NCBI GenBank assembly: GCA_033065855.1 | Contig: JAVXUO010002717.1 | Coordinates: 186,001-250,000, forward strand | Length of the DNA: 64,000 bases | Source: Escallonia rubra | Taxonomy: Eukaryota > Streptophyta > Magnoliopsida > Escalloniales > Escalloniaceae | Direction: 5' to 3' | Part shown: one piece after another, positions 33,825-44,043 of the stretch | How the letters are laid out: each line of letters begins with the position of its first letter | How positions within the stretch are numbered: position 1 is the stretch's first letter | Notes under the pieces: model-generated | The model's database searches: none | Seen by the model: only the letters and a program-made list of their open reading frames with translations | Told to the model about the DNA's origin: nothing | Position numbers and translations under genes: made by a program

Positions 33825-35910
33825 CTAAGGCTCGGGGGCATCTCCAGAAGGGCCCTCCCCTGGAAGACGAGAAGCTGCAACATCTCCTGCCTCTGGAGGC
33901 ATAACAGTCTCCCCAGATGGTGACCCAACCGCAGGCAGAATAAAGTCACCCATGGGGATGTCAGGAAAGCGCTCGCCTATCATGTCCTTGGCCTTCGCGA
34001 AACCCAGCTCATAAATCTCAAGTCCATCGTCGGTCCGCTTCTTCAGCCACTCATCACCGGCGTTCCCATCCAGAAAGTCACGGATGCCTTGGTCACGAGC
34101 TTTGGCCACCTCTTCGGTTGCCTTCCTCTTTACCCGCTCCAGCCTCTTCTCCAGAGCCGCAATCTTCTCAAGGTGATCTGCCTCTTGCTTGCTCAGCTCT
34201 TCAACACGATGAGTAGCCTCTTGAGCTTCCTTAACAGCTTCCCTTGCCTGTTGACCCTCTGCTGCTGCAACCTCCCTCGCCATCTCAAAACGAGAAAACA
34301 TCTCAGACCCGCTGGCGTACATCTAGAATAAAGATCGAAAGCATCAGCCAAATGGAAATTGAAAGCACGTTAGAAACCAAGTTGGGAACAGAGATGTTAC
34401 CGTATACACGGCCTGGGCAAAGGAACGGGCAAAAGTCTCGTGAGTCTGAGTCTGGAAAACTTCCTTGTCTCGAGGAAGAATTCCATGACGAAGATGCTGC
34501 TCGGAGATCTGGCTATCTGGCATCCCAAGATCATCGCGCCTAAGTGTCCACATCGGCCGAAAGATGGGATCGTCTTCGATGGACACTTTATCAAGGATTC
34601 GTGGAGAGCGTTCTGCAGACGTAACTCTGGTCTTCTTAGGAGCAGGGGGCAGCTCCACACTTGGCTGCTTTTCCTTGCGCTTCCCCTTAGCTTTCTGAAG
34701 AACACCAAGAAACCCTGCCTGTGGTGACTTTCCACTCCCGCTTGCCATTTCTGTGACAAAGAAAGAAATCAATACGGTAATAAACATAGAAAACAAATGA
34801 AGATTAATGATTTCTATGAAGCACACCTAGCGGGACAGTCTCAGCGGATGACACGCTAGGAACAACGATAGGAGGAAGAGGATTAATCGGAAGACCAGCC
34901 GGAGTAGGCTTGGGAGGAATAATCTTCGCCCATTCCAATTGCTCCTCAGACAAAGGCTCATCTATACAAAGACCGCCTCGAAGCTTAATGTGGCTAAGTA
35001 TATGCTTGGTCTGAGTATTGGGAGTTGGCTTTTCGGGATTTTCGAAATCCTTGCAGAAAGGATTCCAGACTTTATCAAATGGGAGCTCTCCCTTATCCAG
35101 GCGCCCAACAAAGAAATATCTGGAATGCCAGCCCTTATTCGACTTCGGACCTCCCTTCAGAAGCCGTTGCCTGCTATGAATGTAATACCATCCTGGGCAG
35201 TTGGCAACTCCTTTGACGAAACAGATTTCGAAGAATACTCTCATAAAATCTGTTGCATATGGTTTGTAGCCTGAAGTTTGGACCAAGTATATAAGGCCAG
35301 CAAGCTTCCTCCAACCATTTGGAACAAGCTGCCCGGGAGCCATGCGATAATGCTCGAAGAAGCGAAGAGCAAACGGGTGAAGAGGAAGCCTATATCCAGA
35401 CTTCACCTGCTCTTCGTAGACACCCATTTCAAACTTTGTGCCATAGTTAGCTGGTTCTTGTAAACCAGGAAGACGTGCGTACCAGCCTTCAGGAAGTGGA
35501 TATTCCCGAATTAAGTCCTGCAAATCTTCGGCAGACATCTTGCTTGACTTCTCGTCAGCAGTGTACCAGGGTTTGGGATTAGCTTTATCGTCAGCTTGAT
35601 CTTTGACATCACCTAAGGCATTTTTTCTAGACAAAGACTGCGATGGTTGAGAAGTTGAAGGATGGAATGGTTGGGAAATTGAAAGTTGTGGTTGTTGTGG
35701 ATTTGAAGTTCCAACTTCACTTCCAGAAGTTGGAACTCGTTCCGAACTCGAAGACGAACTACTTATATCAAAATCCTCTTCGGGCGATGTAGCAGATGTT
35801 GAGGTTTCGGACATATTTGCTACCGAATCTAGGAAAACTTTCAAAAAACTAGAATGCTGAACTGAAAGAGGAAAAGGAGAAGACTTACTTGCAGAGTAGT
35901 GTGCTTCCAA
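33825..35910 (-). CDS. Antisense gene of the Tat element, three exons, plant-transposon domain and coiled coil
   Basis: The minus-strand exons are 35910-34827, 34750-34401 and 34322-33825, with introns of 76 and 78 bp bounded by GT...AG. They join in frame to about 643 residues; MSETSTSATS at about 35813 is an alternative start. The N-terminal third is Ser-rich. Then comes a region (EYPLPEGWYARLPG, YRLPLHPFALRFFEHYRMAPGQ, PNGWRKLAGLIYLV) like the putative plant transposon / gypsy-type transposase domain annotated in many plant genomes. The second exon is basic (KAKGKRKEKQ, PAPKKTR). The third is a probable coiled coil (EAVKEAQEATHRVEELSKQE onward) with an acidic tail ending GDAPEP. It runs opposite to gag-pol and lies between two related tandem arrays. 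Antisense ORFs in this position are known in Tat elements; their function is unclear. The frame is intact although pol is not. Confidence 0.82.
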
Positions 35911-36109
35911 AATTTTCGAGTGAAGAAAAATGAAGTGAAAGTCCTCATTTTATAGAGGAACCCCAAGTAACCGTTCCTGGGGAAGCGTAACGGTTCATTT
36001 ACCTCACACGTGTCACATGATGAAGAGGAGAGAAACTTGAAAATTTTCAATTCCCGCTCGAAAACATCCATGGAGCGGGAGACACGTGGAGGAACCCAAT
36101 GCAGTGGTC

Positions 36110-37095
36110 GAGCAAAATATTGCCCGAGCAGAATCGTGTCCGAACACTCTGCCAGAACAGAGTGAACGTGGCCGAACAGAATCCTGCCCGAGCAGAATCG
36201 AGTCCGAACACTCTGCCCGAACAGAGTGAACGTGGCCGAACAGAATCCTGCCCTAGCAAAATCGTGTCCGAACACTCTGCCCGAACAGAGTGAACGTGGC
36301 CGAACAGAAGTTTGTCCGAGCAGACTGCCCGAACAGAATGCTCGTTCGAACAGAAGTTTGTCCGAGCAGACTGCCCGAACAGAATCGTGTCCGAACACTC
36401 TGCCCGAACAGAGTGAACGTGTCCGAACAGAATATTGCCCGAGCAGAATCGTGTTCGAACACTCTGCCCGAACAGAGTGAACGTAGCCGAACAGAATCCT
36501 GCCCGAGCAGAATCGTGTCCGAACACTCTGCCCGAACAGAGTGAACGTGGCCGAGCAAAAAATTGCCCGAGTAGAATCGTGTCCGAACACTCTGCCCGAA
36601 CAGAGTGAACGTGGCCGAACAGAAGTTTGTCCGAGCAGAGTGCCCGAACAGAATGCTCGTCCGAACAGAATGCTCGTCAGAACAGATGCTCGTCCGAACA
36701 GAATGCTTCCCGAACAGAAGTTTGTCCGAGCAGACTGCCCGAACAGAATGCTCGTCCGAACAGAAGTTTGTCCGAGCAGACTGCCCGAACAGAATGCTCG
36801 TCCGAACAGATGCTCGTCCGAACAGAATGCTCGTCTGAACAGAAGTTAGTTCGAGCAGATTGCCCGAACAGAATGCTCGTCCGAACAGAAGTTTGTCCGA
36901 GCAGACTGCCCGAACAGAATGCTCGTCCGAACAGATGCTCGTCCGAACAGAATGCTGTCCGAACAGAATCGCATTCAAACAGAAGTTTGTCCGAGCAGGT
37001 TGCCCGAACAGAATGCTCGTCCGAACAGAATGCTGTCCGAACAGATGCTCGTCCGAACAGAATCGTGTCCGAGCAGAAACTCGTCCGAGCAGAAC
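36110..37095. repeat. Palindrome-cored tandem array B, upstream of the antisense gene
   Basis: The left half (about 36120-36640) has ~60-65-bp units combining CACTCTGCCCGAACAGAGTG, AACGTGGCCGAACAGAAT and CCTGCCCGAGCAGAATCGTG. The right half (about 36640-37095) is built from shorter TGCTCGTCCGAACAGA and AAGTTTGTCCGAGCAGACTG units. Nearly stop-free frames up to about 297 codons on both strands are produced by the repeat itself. The core is shared with array A. The array sits just 5' of the antisense gene, where its promoter is expected. Confidence 0.92.
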
Positions 37096-37201
37096 ACTTT
37101 GAAATTTTGAAATGTTGACCAACAAATTTAATTCTGTTTTTGGCATATTTCGCTATCATCAGTGGAAAAAGTGTGCTTCCACCCGCTTCATTAACGCTGG
37201 T

Positions 37202-37213
37202 AAAAGCAGGGGG
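37202..37213 (+). other. Polypurine tract of the Tat element
   Basis: AAAAGCAGGGGG, four bases before the 3' LTR, in the expected place for plus-strand priming. A similar purine tract (GGGGGATAAGGGG, about 32872-32885) follows the pol stop and could be an internal one. Confidence 0.6.
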
Positions 37214-37217
37214 CATA

Positions 37218-37661
37218 TGATATAGCTAAAAATATCCCTCCAATCTACGGACGACACGTGGCGGTTATGACGCGTAACCCGTACGGACTCATTACTGATA
37301 TGGCACTTACCATATCAATCATCGGGCAGTATCCTAAAAAGGCTCTGAGTCTATCAGCTCAGATTGACATAAGATCGTCTAAGATCTTAACTGGATTCTA
37401 ATTAGAGTTGGTCAAAGCTCAGTCCTATTAGGACTCCTCCTTCTACCGCTATATAAAGGGGTCATGCCCCTCAGGTAAACCTAAGCTCACACATATACAC
37501 ATTGTGTCTTTACTGCTTCTTCAGAGTTCTACATCGTTAGCTATCTCTGACTTAAGCATCGGAGCGTTCCCCCGCCGGAACCCCACCCGGCGGTCACTCC
37601 GTGTTCTCTTTTGCAGGCCTGATTTCTGGTGTGGTTCCCGATCCAGTTTTTAGCTGAAACA
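37218..37661 (+). repeat. 3' LTR of the Tat element (444 bp)
   Basis: Same length as the 5' LTR with four substitutions and no indels, followed by the GTATC target duplication at 37662-37666. Confidence 0.95.
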
Positions 37662-38339
37662 GTATCCGTTGTTCAATACAGAGAACCTTATTGACTTAAT
37701 TTTTAAGGTAAATTCTTTATACCCTTTAGTATGAGATTGCTAGCCAAGAGAAGAAGCAAATGCAATGGTTGCAGTTAGGTTTAATATCATTAGAGTAGTC
37801 TTTCTCTTGGTTCGCGATTTAAATTAGAGTTGCAAGTTATTGGATCTTGAGGTTAGCCGATTAATGTGATTGTGCAATTTTCTACATGGTTTTATTTTCT
37901 GAGTCTTGATTCCTTATGGATGAAACGAAGAATTGATGTGGAATCTTTGCTATGAGTGCCGCAAATCAACGACATGGAAGCAGTCTTTGGCGGGTAGTTG
38001 GCGTAGCCGGTGCCTGATGTCGAAGAGGAAGAGTTTTTTTAGGACAATTTTAGTATATCACAATAGATATTATGATGTCCTAACTTTTCTTGACGGTTCT
38101 TAACGAGAGGGGGCGTTTCTAAAATTACTACAAACTACAGGGTGCCGAATGTAACTTCAATAGATAAGTGGAAGCCTCAGGAATGTCGAGTGTAATTATT
38201 CATCCAAAATGGTATTTAGCTAAGCATCATTATATTCTTAATTTATGAAAATGCTAAACAAACATGTTGATACATGTTATCTCTTCTTATAAAATATGAA
38301 ATAAAAGTGAGTAGTGCGATCTGTTATCATGCTTGCACG

Positions 38340-38560
38340 TGGAGAGACAGACCAAGTCAGAAATAAATTGAGTGCAAACAGCACTATAATAAAGGGGAAC
38401 GAGATATGCAAGCGGGAATAATCGACCCAAGACCTTGCTAAACCCAAGACCTTGCTAAACCAGAGCTTTGATACTATGTTAAGTTACCATCTGCTCTAAA
38501 AGTTTAAGTTGTTATAGAATGATCTCAACAATGTTATCATACTTATCAAGTGCCGTAAGA
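38340..38560 (-). mobile_element. SINE-like (tRNA-derived) insert, copy 1
   Basis: On the minus strand, ATAGTATCAAAGCTCTGG (A-box-like) is followed by CTTGGGTCGATTATTCCCGC, a damaged B-box-like block, in the spacing seen in tRNA-derived plant SINEs. A short internal duplication (CCAAGACCTTGCTAAAC) is present. Ends are unclear; it could instead be a fragment near an LTR element primer site. Confidence 0.35.
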
Positions 38561-39409
38561 ACCTCCATAGTGTGAGCACCTTTATAGTGTCTATGTTGGT
38601 AGGTGGATGAGTGAAAACTGTACACGCATTTATATATTTTTTAAACTGTACATGCATTTATATTTCGGTAAAAATATAAATGTGCGTACAGTTTTCATGT
38701 ATTATAAACTCACTATATAAAAATAAAAATTTATTAAGAAGCATTATTTAACTATGGTATTTAGTCTCATTCAAGATTTTGTGTATCTTATCAACTCAAC
38801 AAAGTTTTAGTTGTGAATTTCGTTAAAAAAGTGTGAATAGTAATTATTAATCTATTGAATACTAATTATTACGGCGTCGACTCTACTCGAGCAAACGGGT
38901 GACACAGTACCCTTGCAAAGAATTAAATCGCGACAAAATTCAATATTTAGCAACAACGACATGGAAGCAATCTTTGATATGAGTGCCGCAAATCTTTGAA
39001 ATGAGTGCTGCAATTCAACGACATGGAAGCAGTCTTTGGCGGGTAGTTGGCGTAGCCGGTGCCTGATGTTGAAGAGGAAGAGGTTTTTAGGGCAATTTTA
39101 GTATACCACAATAGATATTATGATGTCCTAACTTTTCTTGACGGTTCCTAACGAGAGGGGGCGTTTCTAAAACTACTACAAACTATAGGGTGCCGAATGT
39201 AATTTCAAAACTTAAGTGTAGCCGTGTGTGATAAGTGGAAGCCTCAGGAATGTCGAGTGTAATTATTCATCCAAAATGGTATTTAGCTAAGCATCATTAT
39301 ATTCTTAATTATGAAAATGTTAAACAAACATGTTGATACATGTTATCTCTTCTTATAAAATATGAAATAAAAGTGAGTAGTACGATCACGAAACATATGC
39401 AGTGTTGTT

Positions 39410-39680
39410 AAGTTACCATCTGCTCTAAAAGTTTAAGTTGTTAGAGAATGGACCCAAGGGTCCAACAATGTTATCATGCTTGCACGTGGAGAGACAGATC
39501 AAGTCAGAAATAAACTGAGTACAAATAACACTATAATAAAGGGGAACGAGATATGCAAGCGGGAAGAATCGAACCCAAGACCTTGCTAAACCAGAGCTCT
39601 GATACCATATTAATTAAGTTACCATTGTTCTAAAAGTTTAAGTTGTTAGAGAATGAGTCTAACAATGTTATCATACTTAA
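39410..39680 (-). mobile_element. SINE-like (tRNA-derived) insert, copy 2
   Basis: On the minus strand, ATGGTATCAGAGCTCTGG is followed by TTGGGTTCGATTCTTCCCGC, resembling pol III A and B boxes (B consensus GGTTCGANNCC). The block is flanked by near-repeats of AAGTTACCAT...CTCTAAAAGTTTAAGTTG (about 39411-39446 and 39604-39645). It is better preserved than copy 1. It does not fold as a complete tRNA gene. Confidence 0.4.
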
Positions 39681-40320
39681 AAGTGCCGTAAGAACCTCCA
39701 TAGTGTGAGCACCTTTATAGTGTCTATGTTGGTAGGTGGATGCGTGAAAACTGTACACGCATTTATATTTCGGTAAAAATATAAATGTGTGTACAGTTTT
39801 CATGTATTATAAACTCACAATATATAAATAAAAATTTATTAAGAAGCATTATATAACTATGGTATTTAGTCTCATTCAAGATTTCGTGTATCTTATCAAC
39901 TCAACAAAGTTTTAGTTGTGAATTTCGTAAAAAAGGTGTGAATAGTAATTATTAATATGTTGAATACTAATTATTACGGTGTCCACTCTACTTGAGCTAA
40001 CGGGTGACACAGTACCCTTGCAAAGAATTAAATCGCGACAAAATTCTATATTTAGCAACAAATAATTTTTGAAATGGCTGGATTGGATAGTATAGGTAAG
40101 TAGGCGAATCTATGAGATCTATAACAAATGACAAGAGGAAGGATACAAGAAAGATAATCTAAGTACTTCCTGGTAAGTGACATCCCTTGAAATTGTGTCG
40201 ATTTAAATCCACTTTTATGTCCTTTTCTAGTCCATCAAATCCCTTTCATAGAAGTTATACCTTCTGTTGGCATACATGAAACTTAAACAATCACTCTATA
40301 AACAGTTGTATTAGGCTGAT

Positions 40321-40335
40321 ATCTATATATAGTTG
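40321..40335 (+). promoter_or_regulatory. Probable TATA box of the CYP87A-like gene
   Basis: ATCTATATATAGTTG, about 80 bases upstream of the ATG at 40410, a usual distance for a plant promoter with a short 5' leader. Confidence 0.55.
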
Positions 40336-40409
40336 AGTAGTCCTCCTGCCTCTTCAAGTCACAAGTTTCAGTCCTTTGCTTGTTCTCTCCTATTCATTTA
40401 ATTCGGACA

Positions 40410-42737
40410 ATGTCTTCAGCAATATTGTCTTCCTTTCAGGCGTATGCCCCAGGCAAGACAGACCTGCTATCTGTTGCATGGGGCTTGGTAGCACTGCTTA
40501 CAATCTACATTACTCATTGGCTTTATAGATGGAGAAATCCCAAAACCAAAGGGATCCTCCCTCCTGGTTCTATGGGCCTGCCTTTCATTGGGGAGACCAT
40601 TCAGTTGATCATGCCCAGTGCCTCTATAGACCTTCCCCCTTTCATCAAGAGCAGATTGAAGAGGTAACACAACACTGCTCAGTAGAGATGTTTCTAATAG
40701 CCTATGGATGGAACATAAGTTATGCTAACATGACTGTCATTTTTGTGTTTTCAGATATGGACCAATCTTTCGAACAAATGTGGCAGGCAGGCCTGTCATC
40801 ATATCAGCAGACCGCGAGTTTAACTATTACATCCTTCGGCAAGATGGAAGATTGGTTGACACCTGGTCACTCGATACATTCGCTGAAGTGTTCGACCAAA
40901 CAAGCCAGTCATCGCGGAAGTATACAAGGAACTTGACCTTAAATCACTTTGGTGTGGAAGCTCTCAAAGAGAGGTTGATTCCGAGGATGGAGGACACGAT
41001 TCGTAAAACTCTTGCTGCTTGGTCAAGTCATGAGTCTATGGAAGTCAAAAGCGCGGCTATCACAGTAAATATCAAGCTTCAAAATTGTATCATGAATCTA
41101 ATGGCATCTAGTTATTTCATATGCTGATGATAGTTACTGTGTTTGGTTATTGCAGCTGACGATTGACTTTGCTGCGAGGCAATTGTTTAGCGGCGATCTT
41201 GAAAAAGTGCCACTGAAGTTAAGTGACATGTTTAATGACCTTGTAGAAGGACTCATGTCATTTCCCTTGAACATCCCTGGAACTGCTCACCACAAATGCT
41301 TAAAGGTAACAAAGATAACTATCCAAAAGAATGTATCAAGTATTACTTCTGAAATCATCTACAACAAGAACTCGTGTTTGACTCTCAATGCATACATGTC
41401 CAGATTCACAAGGAGGTGCGACTAATGATGGGTGATGTGTTGAAGAAGAGAAGGATGTCACCACCATCCTCATCTCATGGCACGGATCGTCAGGAAGACT
41501 TGCTCGATCATCTTATCCAAGACATGAATAAAGAGTCATTCTTGAACGAGGATTTCGTTGTTCAGCTAATGTTTGGTCTTCTATTTGTCACATCGGATTC
41601 CATTTCAACAACACTTGCACTAGCTTTCAAGTTGCTCGCAGAACACCCATCCGTGTTGGAGGAACTAACTGTGAGTACTAGTCCCATCCTGTGACCCTTT
41701 TTCTCCCCTCTCCATAGCTACTTATGCATAGTCCTTTTTTTCCAGGCTGAGCACGAGGAAATCCTCAAAAACAGAGAGAATGCGGATTCCCCTTTGACAT
41801 GGAATGAATACAAGTCAATGACTTTTACACTTCAGGTCAGTTGTACACCCTAAATATTGTTGTCTGTATGTAGTTACAACTAACAACGTAGTCCTGATGC
41901 TTTACTGTAAATGTTTTATTTCAGGTTATAAATGAAGTTCTCAGGCTGGGAAACATTGCTCCTGGACTGTTTCGACGAGCATTACAGGATATCCCAGTCA
42001 ATGGTATACTTTTTGTCACATAGACAAATCCTTTTTGTTAGTTCATACATGAACTGATAACTAAGAAAATTAATAATTTGCAGGATATACAATCCCAAAA
42101 GGATGGGTCATAATGATTGCCACAGCTGCTCTTCACTTGAACTCTAACCAGTTCGATGATCCACTCGTGTTCAACCCAAGGCGTTGGAAGGTGGGAGGAC
42201 TGGAATTAGTTATTCTGTTTCTTTTTTTCTTTAGCAATTTTGCCTAAAGACAGGGTACTGATTATTCTTGAGATTCTGAAACTCAGGATATACAATCGAG
42301 CGTTGTATCCAAGAGTTTCATGCCATTCGGAGTGGGATTGAAGCAATGTGCTGGAGCAGAATATAGCAGGGTGTTCCTGGCCACCTTCTTGCATGTCTTG
42401 GTCACCAAATATAGGTAATATTCTTGCTTATAAATGCTTCACACGCTTCCACCGTGAAGAAAGGAAATGAGTATTTACAAACACCCAAAATTTTATAATA
42501 CCAATTGGACGGACAACCATATGTTGAATATTCAGAAAATGTCTGTATCGCATTACTTTTTATTATGCACAAAAACTTCATAAAAAATTGTAACATAATG
42601 GATCATGAACCAAACAATCTAAGGTCTCTCTTCCCTTTTGCAGGTGGGCAATAGTCAAGGGAGGGAAAATTGTCCGAGCTCCAATTATCAGGTTTCCAGA
42701 TGGGTTTCACTACAAGATATCAGAGAAGATAAATTGA
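40410..42737 (+). CDS. Cytochrome P450, CYP87A-like, nine exons, 492 aa
   Basis: Exons are 40410-40663, 40755-41064, 41156-41305, 41404-41670, 41746-41835, 41925-42003, 42084-42190, 42287-42414 and 42644-42737; all junctions are GT-AG and the sum is 1,479 bp, exactly in frame. The protein has an N-terminal membrane anchor (LLSVAWGLVALLTIYITHWL), a proline hinge (LPPGSMGLPFIGET), the I helix, the K-helix NEVLR, FNPRRW and the heme loop FGVGLKQCAGAEYSR with the Cys ligand. Order, exon pattern and phrases such as WNEYKSMTFTLQVINEVLRL fit the CYP87 family, microsomal monooxygenases related to brassinosteroid and triterpenoid P450s. The I-helix oxygen-binding segment reads VTSDSIST rather than AGxDTT, and the heme loop has Lys where Arg is usual. 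Length is normal and the gene appears intact. The substrate cannot be told. Confidence 0.92.
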
Positions 42738-43797
42738 ATTGTTTCAAGAAATCCGTCAGATAAAACCATTTCATGATAAATAATGTGGTCGGTTCATTAG
42801 TGAAGCTATATTTCAAGTCATATTCATCTTCTTATTTTTCATAGCAATACTGATGTCAACGTTTATAAGTTTCCAAAGGAGTGCACCTCCCTGTCCGCAT
42901 GTCAGGTTGATGCATTATCCTATTGTACCAGAGTACTCGCAAATCAAAGGAAGCTATAACTTTGCAGAATGCAACTTCAAGTTGTTCTTCCTCCTTCTAT
43001 TCTTGCCCTTTCTTTATTTACAATGGTAAATTTATAATGAAGCATGTAACAAGCAACAAGCCTACCTTTCCATATACATTGGTCACAAATTGGGATCTCC
43101 AAACTCACTCAAGAGCTTTTTACCCAATTTAGAAAAGTGAGAGCTATTACATGTTCCATCTTTTGCTGCAGAGCAAGATGAAAGAAGGGCAGCAGTTCAG
43201 AATCATAAACAAATCCCCTTTTGATGGCAACCACTAATTTTGACTTGTCAATTTTTATCAGTATCAGGATTGCCTTCTATAGGAACCATGGTCTCATGAG
43301 ATGCTTATCCCTGACTCCTAGTGGCCTAAACGCTATAATGCCAGGAAGCTAGCTGCCCATTCCATGTTTTCTCTAGACACCAAAAGAAATGTCATTTTTT
43401 TTTTGTTTCTAAGGACATGCAATTGCCAGATTGTAGATTTTACTGTACAAGAGCACAACCAGATTCAAAGTGAAGTCCTGGCTCAAAACTACTAAATTTG
43501 ACCTTCTACTTATTGAAATAGCAGTGACTACTCAAAGTAATAAAATATCAAAATGTTTGATTTTATGAGTTCAAACTTCAACGCATAGAAATTAAGGTGT
43601 AGCGCTAAGGTCAAAAGTTGTGTGTGTTAAATCTACTAATACACCAACGGTATATCAAAAGCAAGCTCATCACTGATACATACTTGTCTAACAACGCCAT
43701 CGATCTTCGCTAATAAAAAAAACCATTATTGTTGTCGAATTTGGACAAGATGTATATCTTCTTCCCTGTAGCGCTCCAAGCAAATATTACAGAGTTT
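42738..43797. other. Intergenic between convergent P450 and MYB genes
   Basis: This should hold the 3' UTRs of both genes. Apart from small ORFs without recognisable domains, nothing is seen. Confidence 0.5.
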
Positions 43798-44043
43798 TCA
43801 GAGAATTCTCTCATTGTTCTTTGACTCCCCTGCTTCAGTGAAGAGCTGATACCAAAATTCCATATCATGGTTTACGTTCGCATTGTTACCATGGTGGAGG
43901 GGTCCAATCACAGATTCTTTATAACATGAAAGATGATGTGTTGAATCCTTAACATTACCGGACTTGCTTGTCGTGGAAGAAGTAGTTCTCGGTTCACAAA
44001 TATTCTCAGGAACACTATTTGTTGCATAATCATTCATGCAGTC
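43798..44043 (-). pseudogene. C-terminal region of the MYB gene, beyond an in-frame stop
   Basis: In the same frame as the MYB exon 3, 82 codons follow the TAA at 44044-44046, starting DCMNDYATNSVPEN and ending HDMEFWYQLFTEAGESKNNE. A closing (E/D)MxFW...F..(A/S)G motif is usual at the C-terminus of MYB13/14/15-type factors, so this looks like the original end of the protein now cut off. It may be translated only if the stop is a sequencing error or is bypassed. Confidence 0.6.

Larger units (their letters stand above)
26837..37661 (+). mobile_element. Ty3/Gypsy LTR retrotransposon, Tat lineage, 10,825 bp
   Basis: The 444-bp LTRs at both ends start TGATATAGCTAAAAA and end TTTTTAGCTG(C/A)AACA. 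GTATC flanks the element on both sides (26832-26836 and 37662-37666). The order is LTR, primer-binding region, gag-protease-reverse transcriptase-RNase H-second RNase H, integrase, tandem array, antisense gene, tandem array, polypurine tract, LTR. A second, archaeal-type RNase H after the first and a long 3' region with antisense coding are known marks of the Tat lineage. The LTRs differ at only 4 positions, so insertion was recent, yet pol has two in-frame stops and gag an apparent frameshift. Confidence 0.95.
37952..40060. repeat. Tandem duplication of a ~1-kb non-coding segment
   Basis: Copy 1 (37952-38953) and copy 2 (39001-40060) share the same order of landmarks: CGACATGGAAGCAGTCTTTG, GACGGTTCYTAACGAGAGGG, a SINE-like block, TGTACACGCATTTATATTTC, and CGGGTGACACAGTACCCTTG at the end. 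The 47 bp between them include a further short echo of the copy start. Copies differ by substitutions and by extra material around the SINE-like block. No protein is encoded. The second copy ends 350 bp before the P450 start codon. Confidence 0.88.

Noticed and set aside
33000-37216. CRISPR-like look of the regularly repeated arrays
   Set aside because: Units are degenerate tandem repeats without unique spacers, inside a plant LTR retrotransposon; no cas genes and a eukaryotic context.
36047-37216. Long ORFs on both strands (up to 297 codons) over array B
   Set aside because: They translate the tandem repeat (SVRTxFCSG-type or EQNARPNR-type strings); frames stay open because the unit has no stop, not because of coding.
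39530-39625. Possible tRNA gene on the minus strand
   Set aside because: A- and B-box-like words are present but no acceptor stem or cloverleaf can be formed; kept only as SINE-like.
43798-44043. Separate small gene downstream of the MYB stop
   Set aside because: It is in the same frame as MYB exon 3 and ends in a MYB-type C-terminal motif, so it is the cut-off tail rather than an independent gene.
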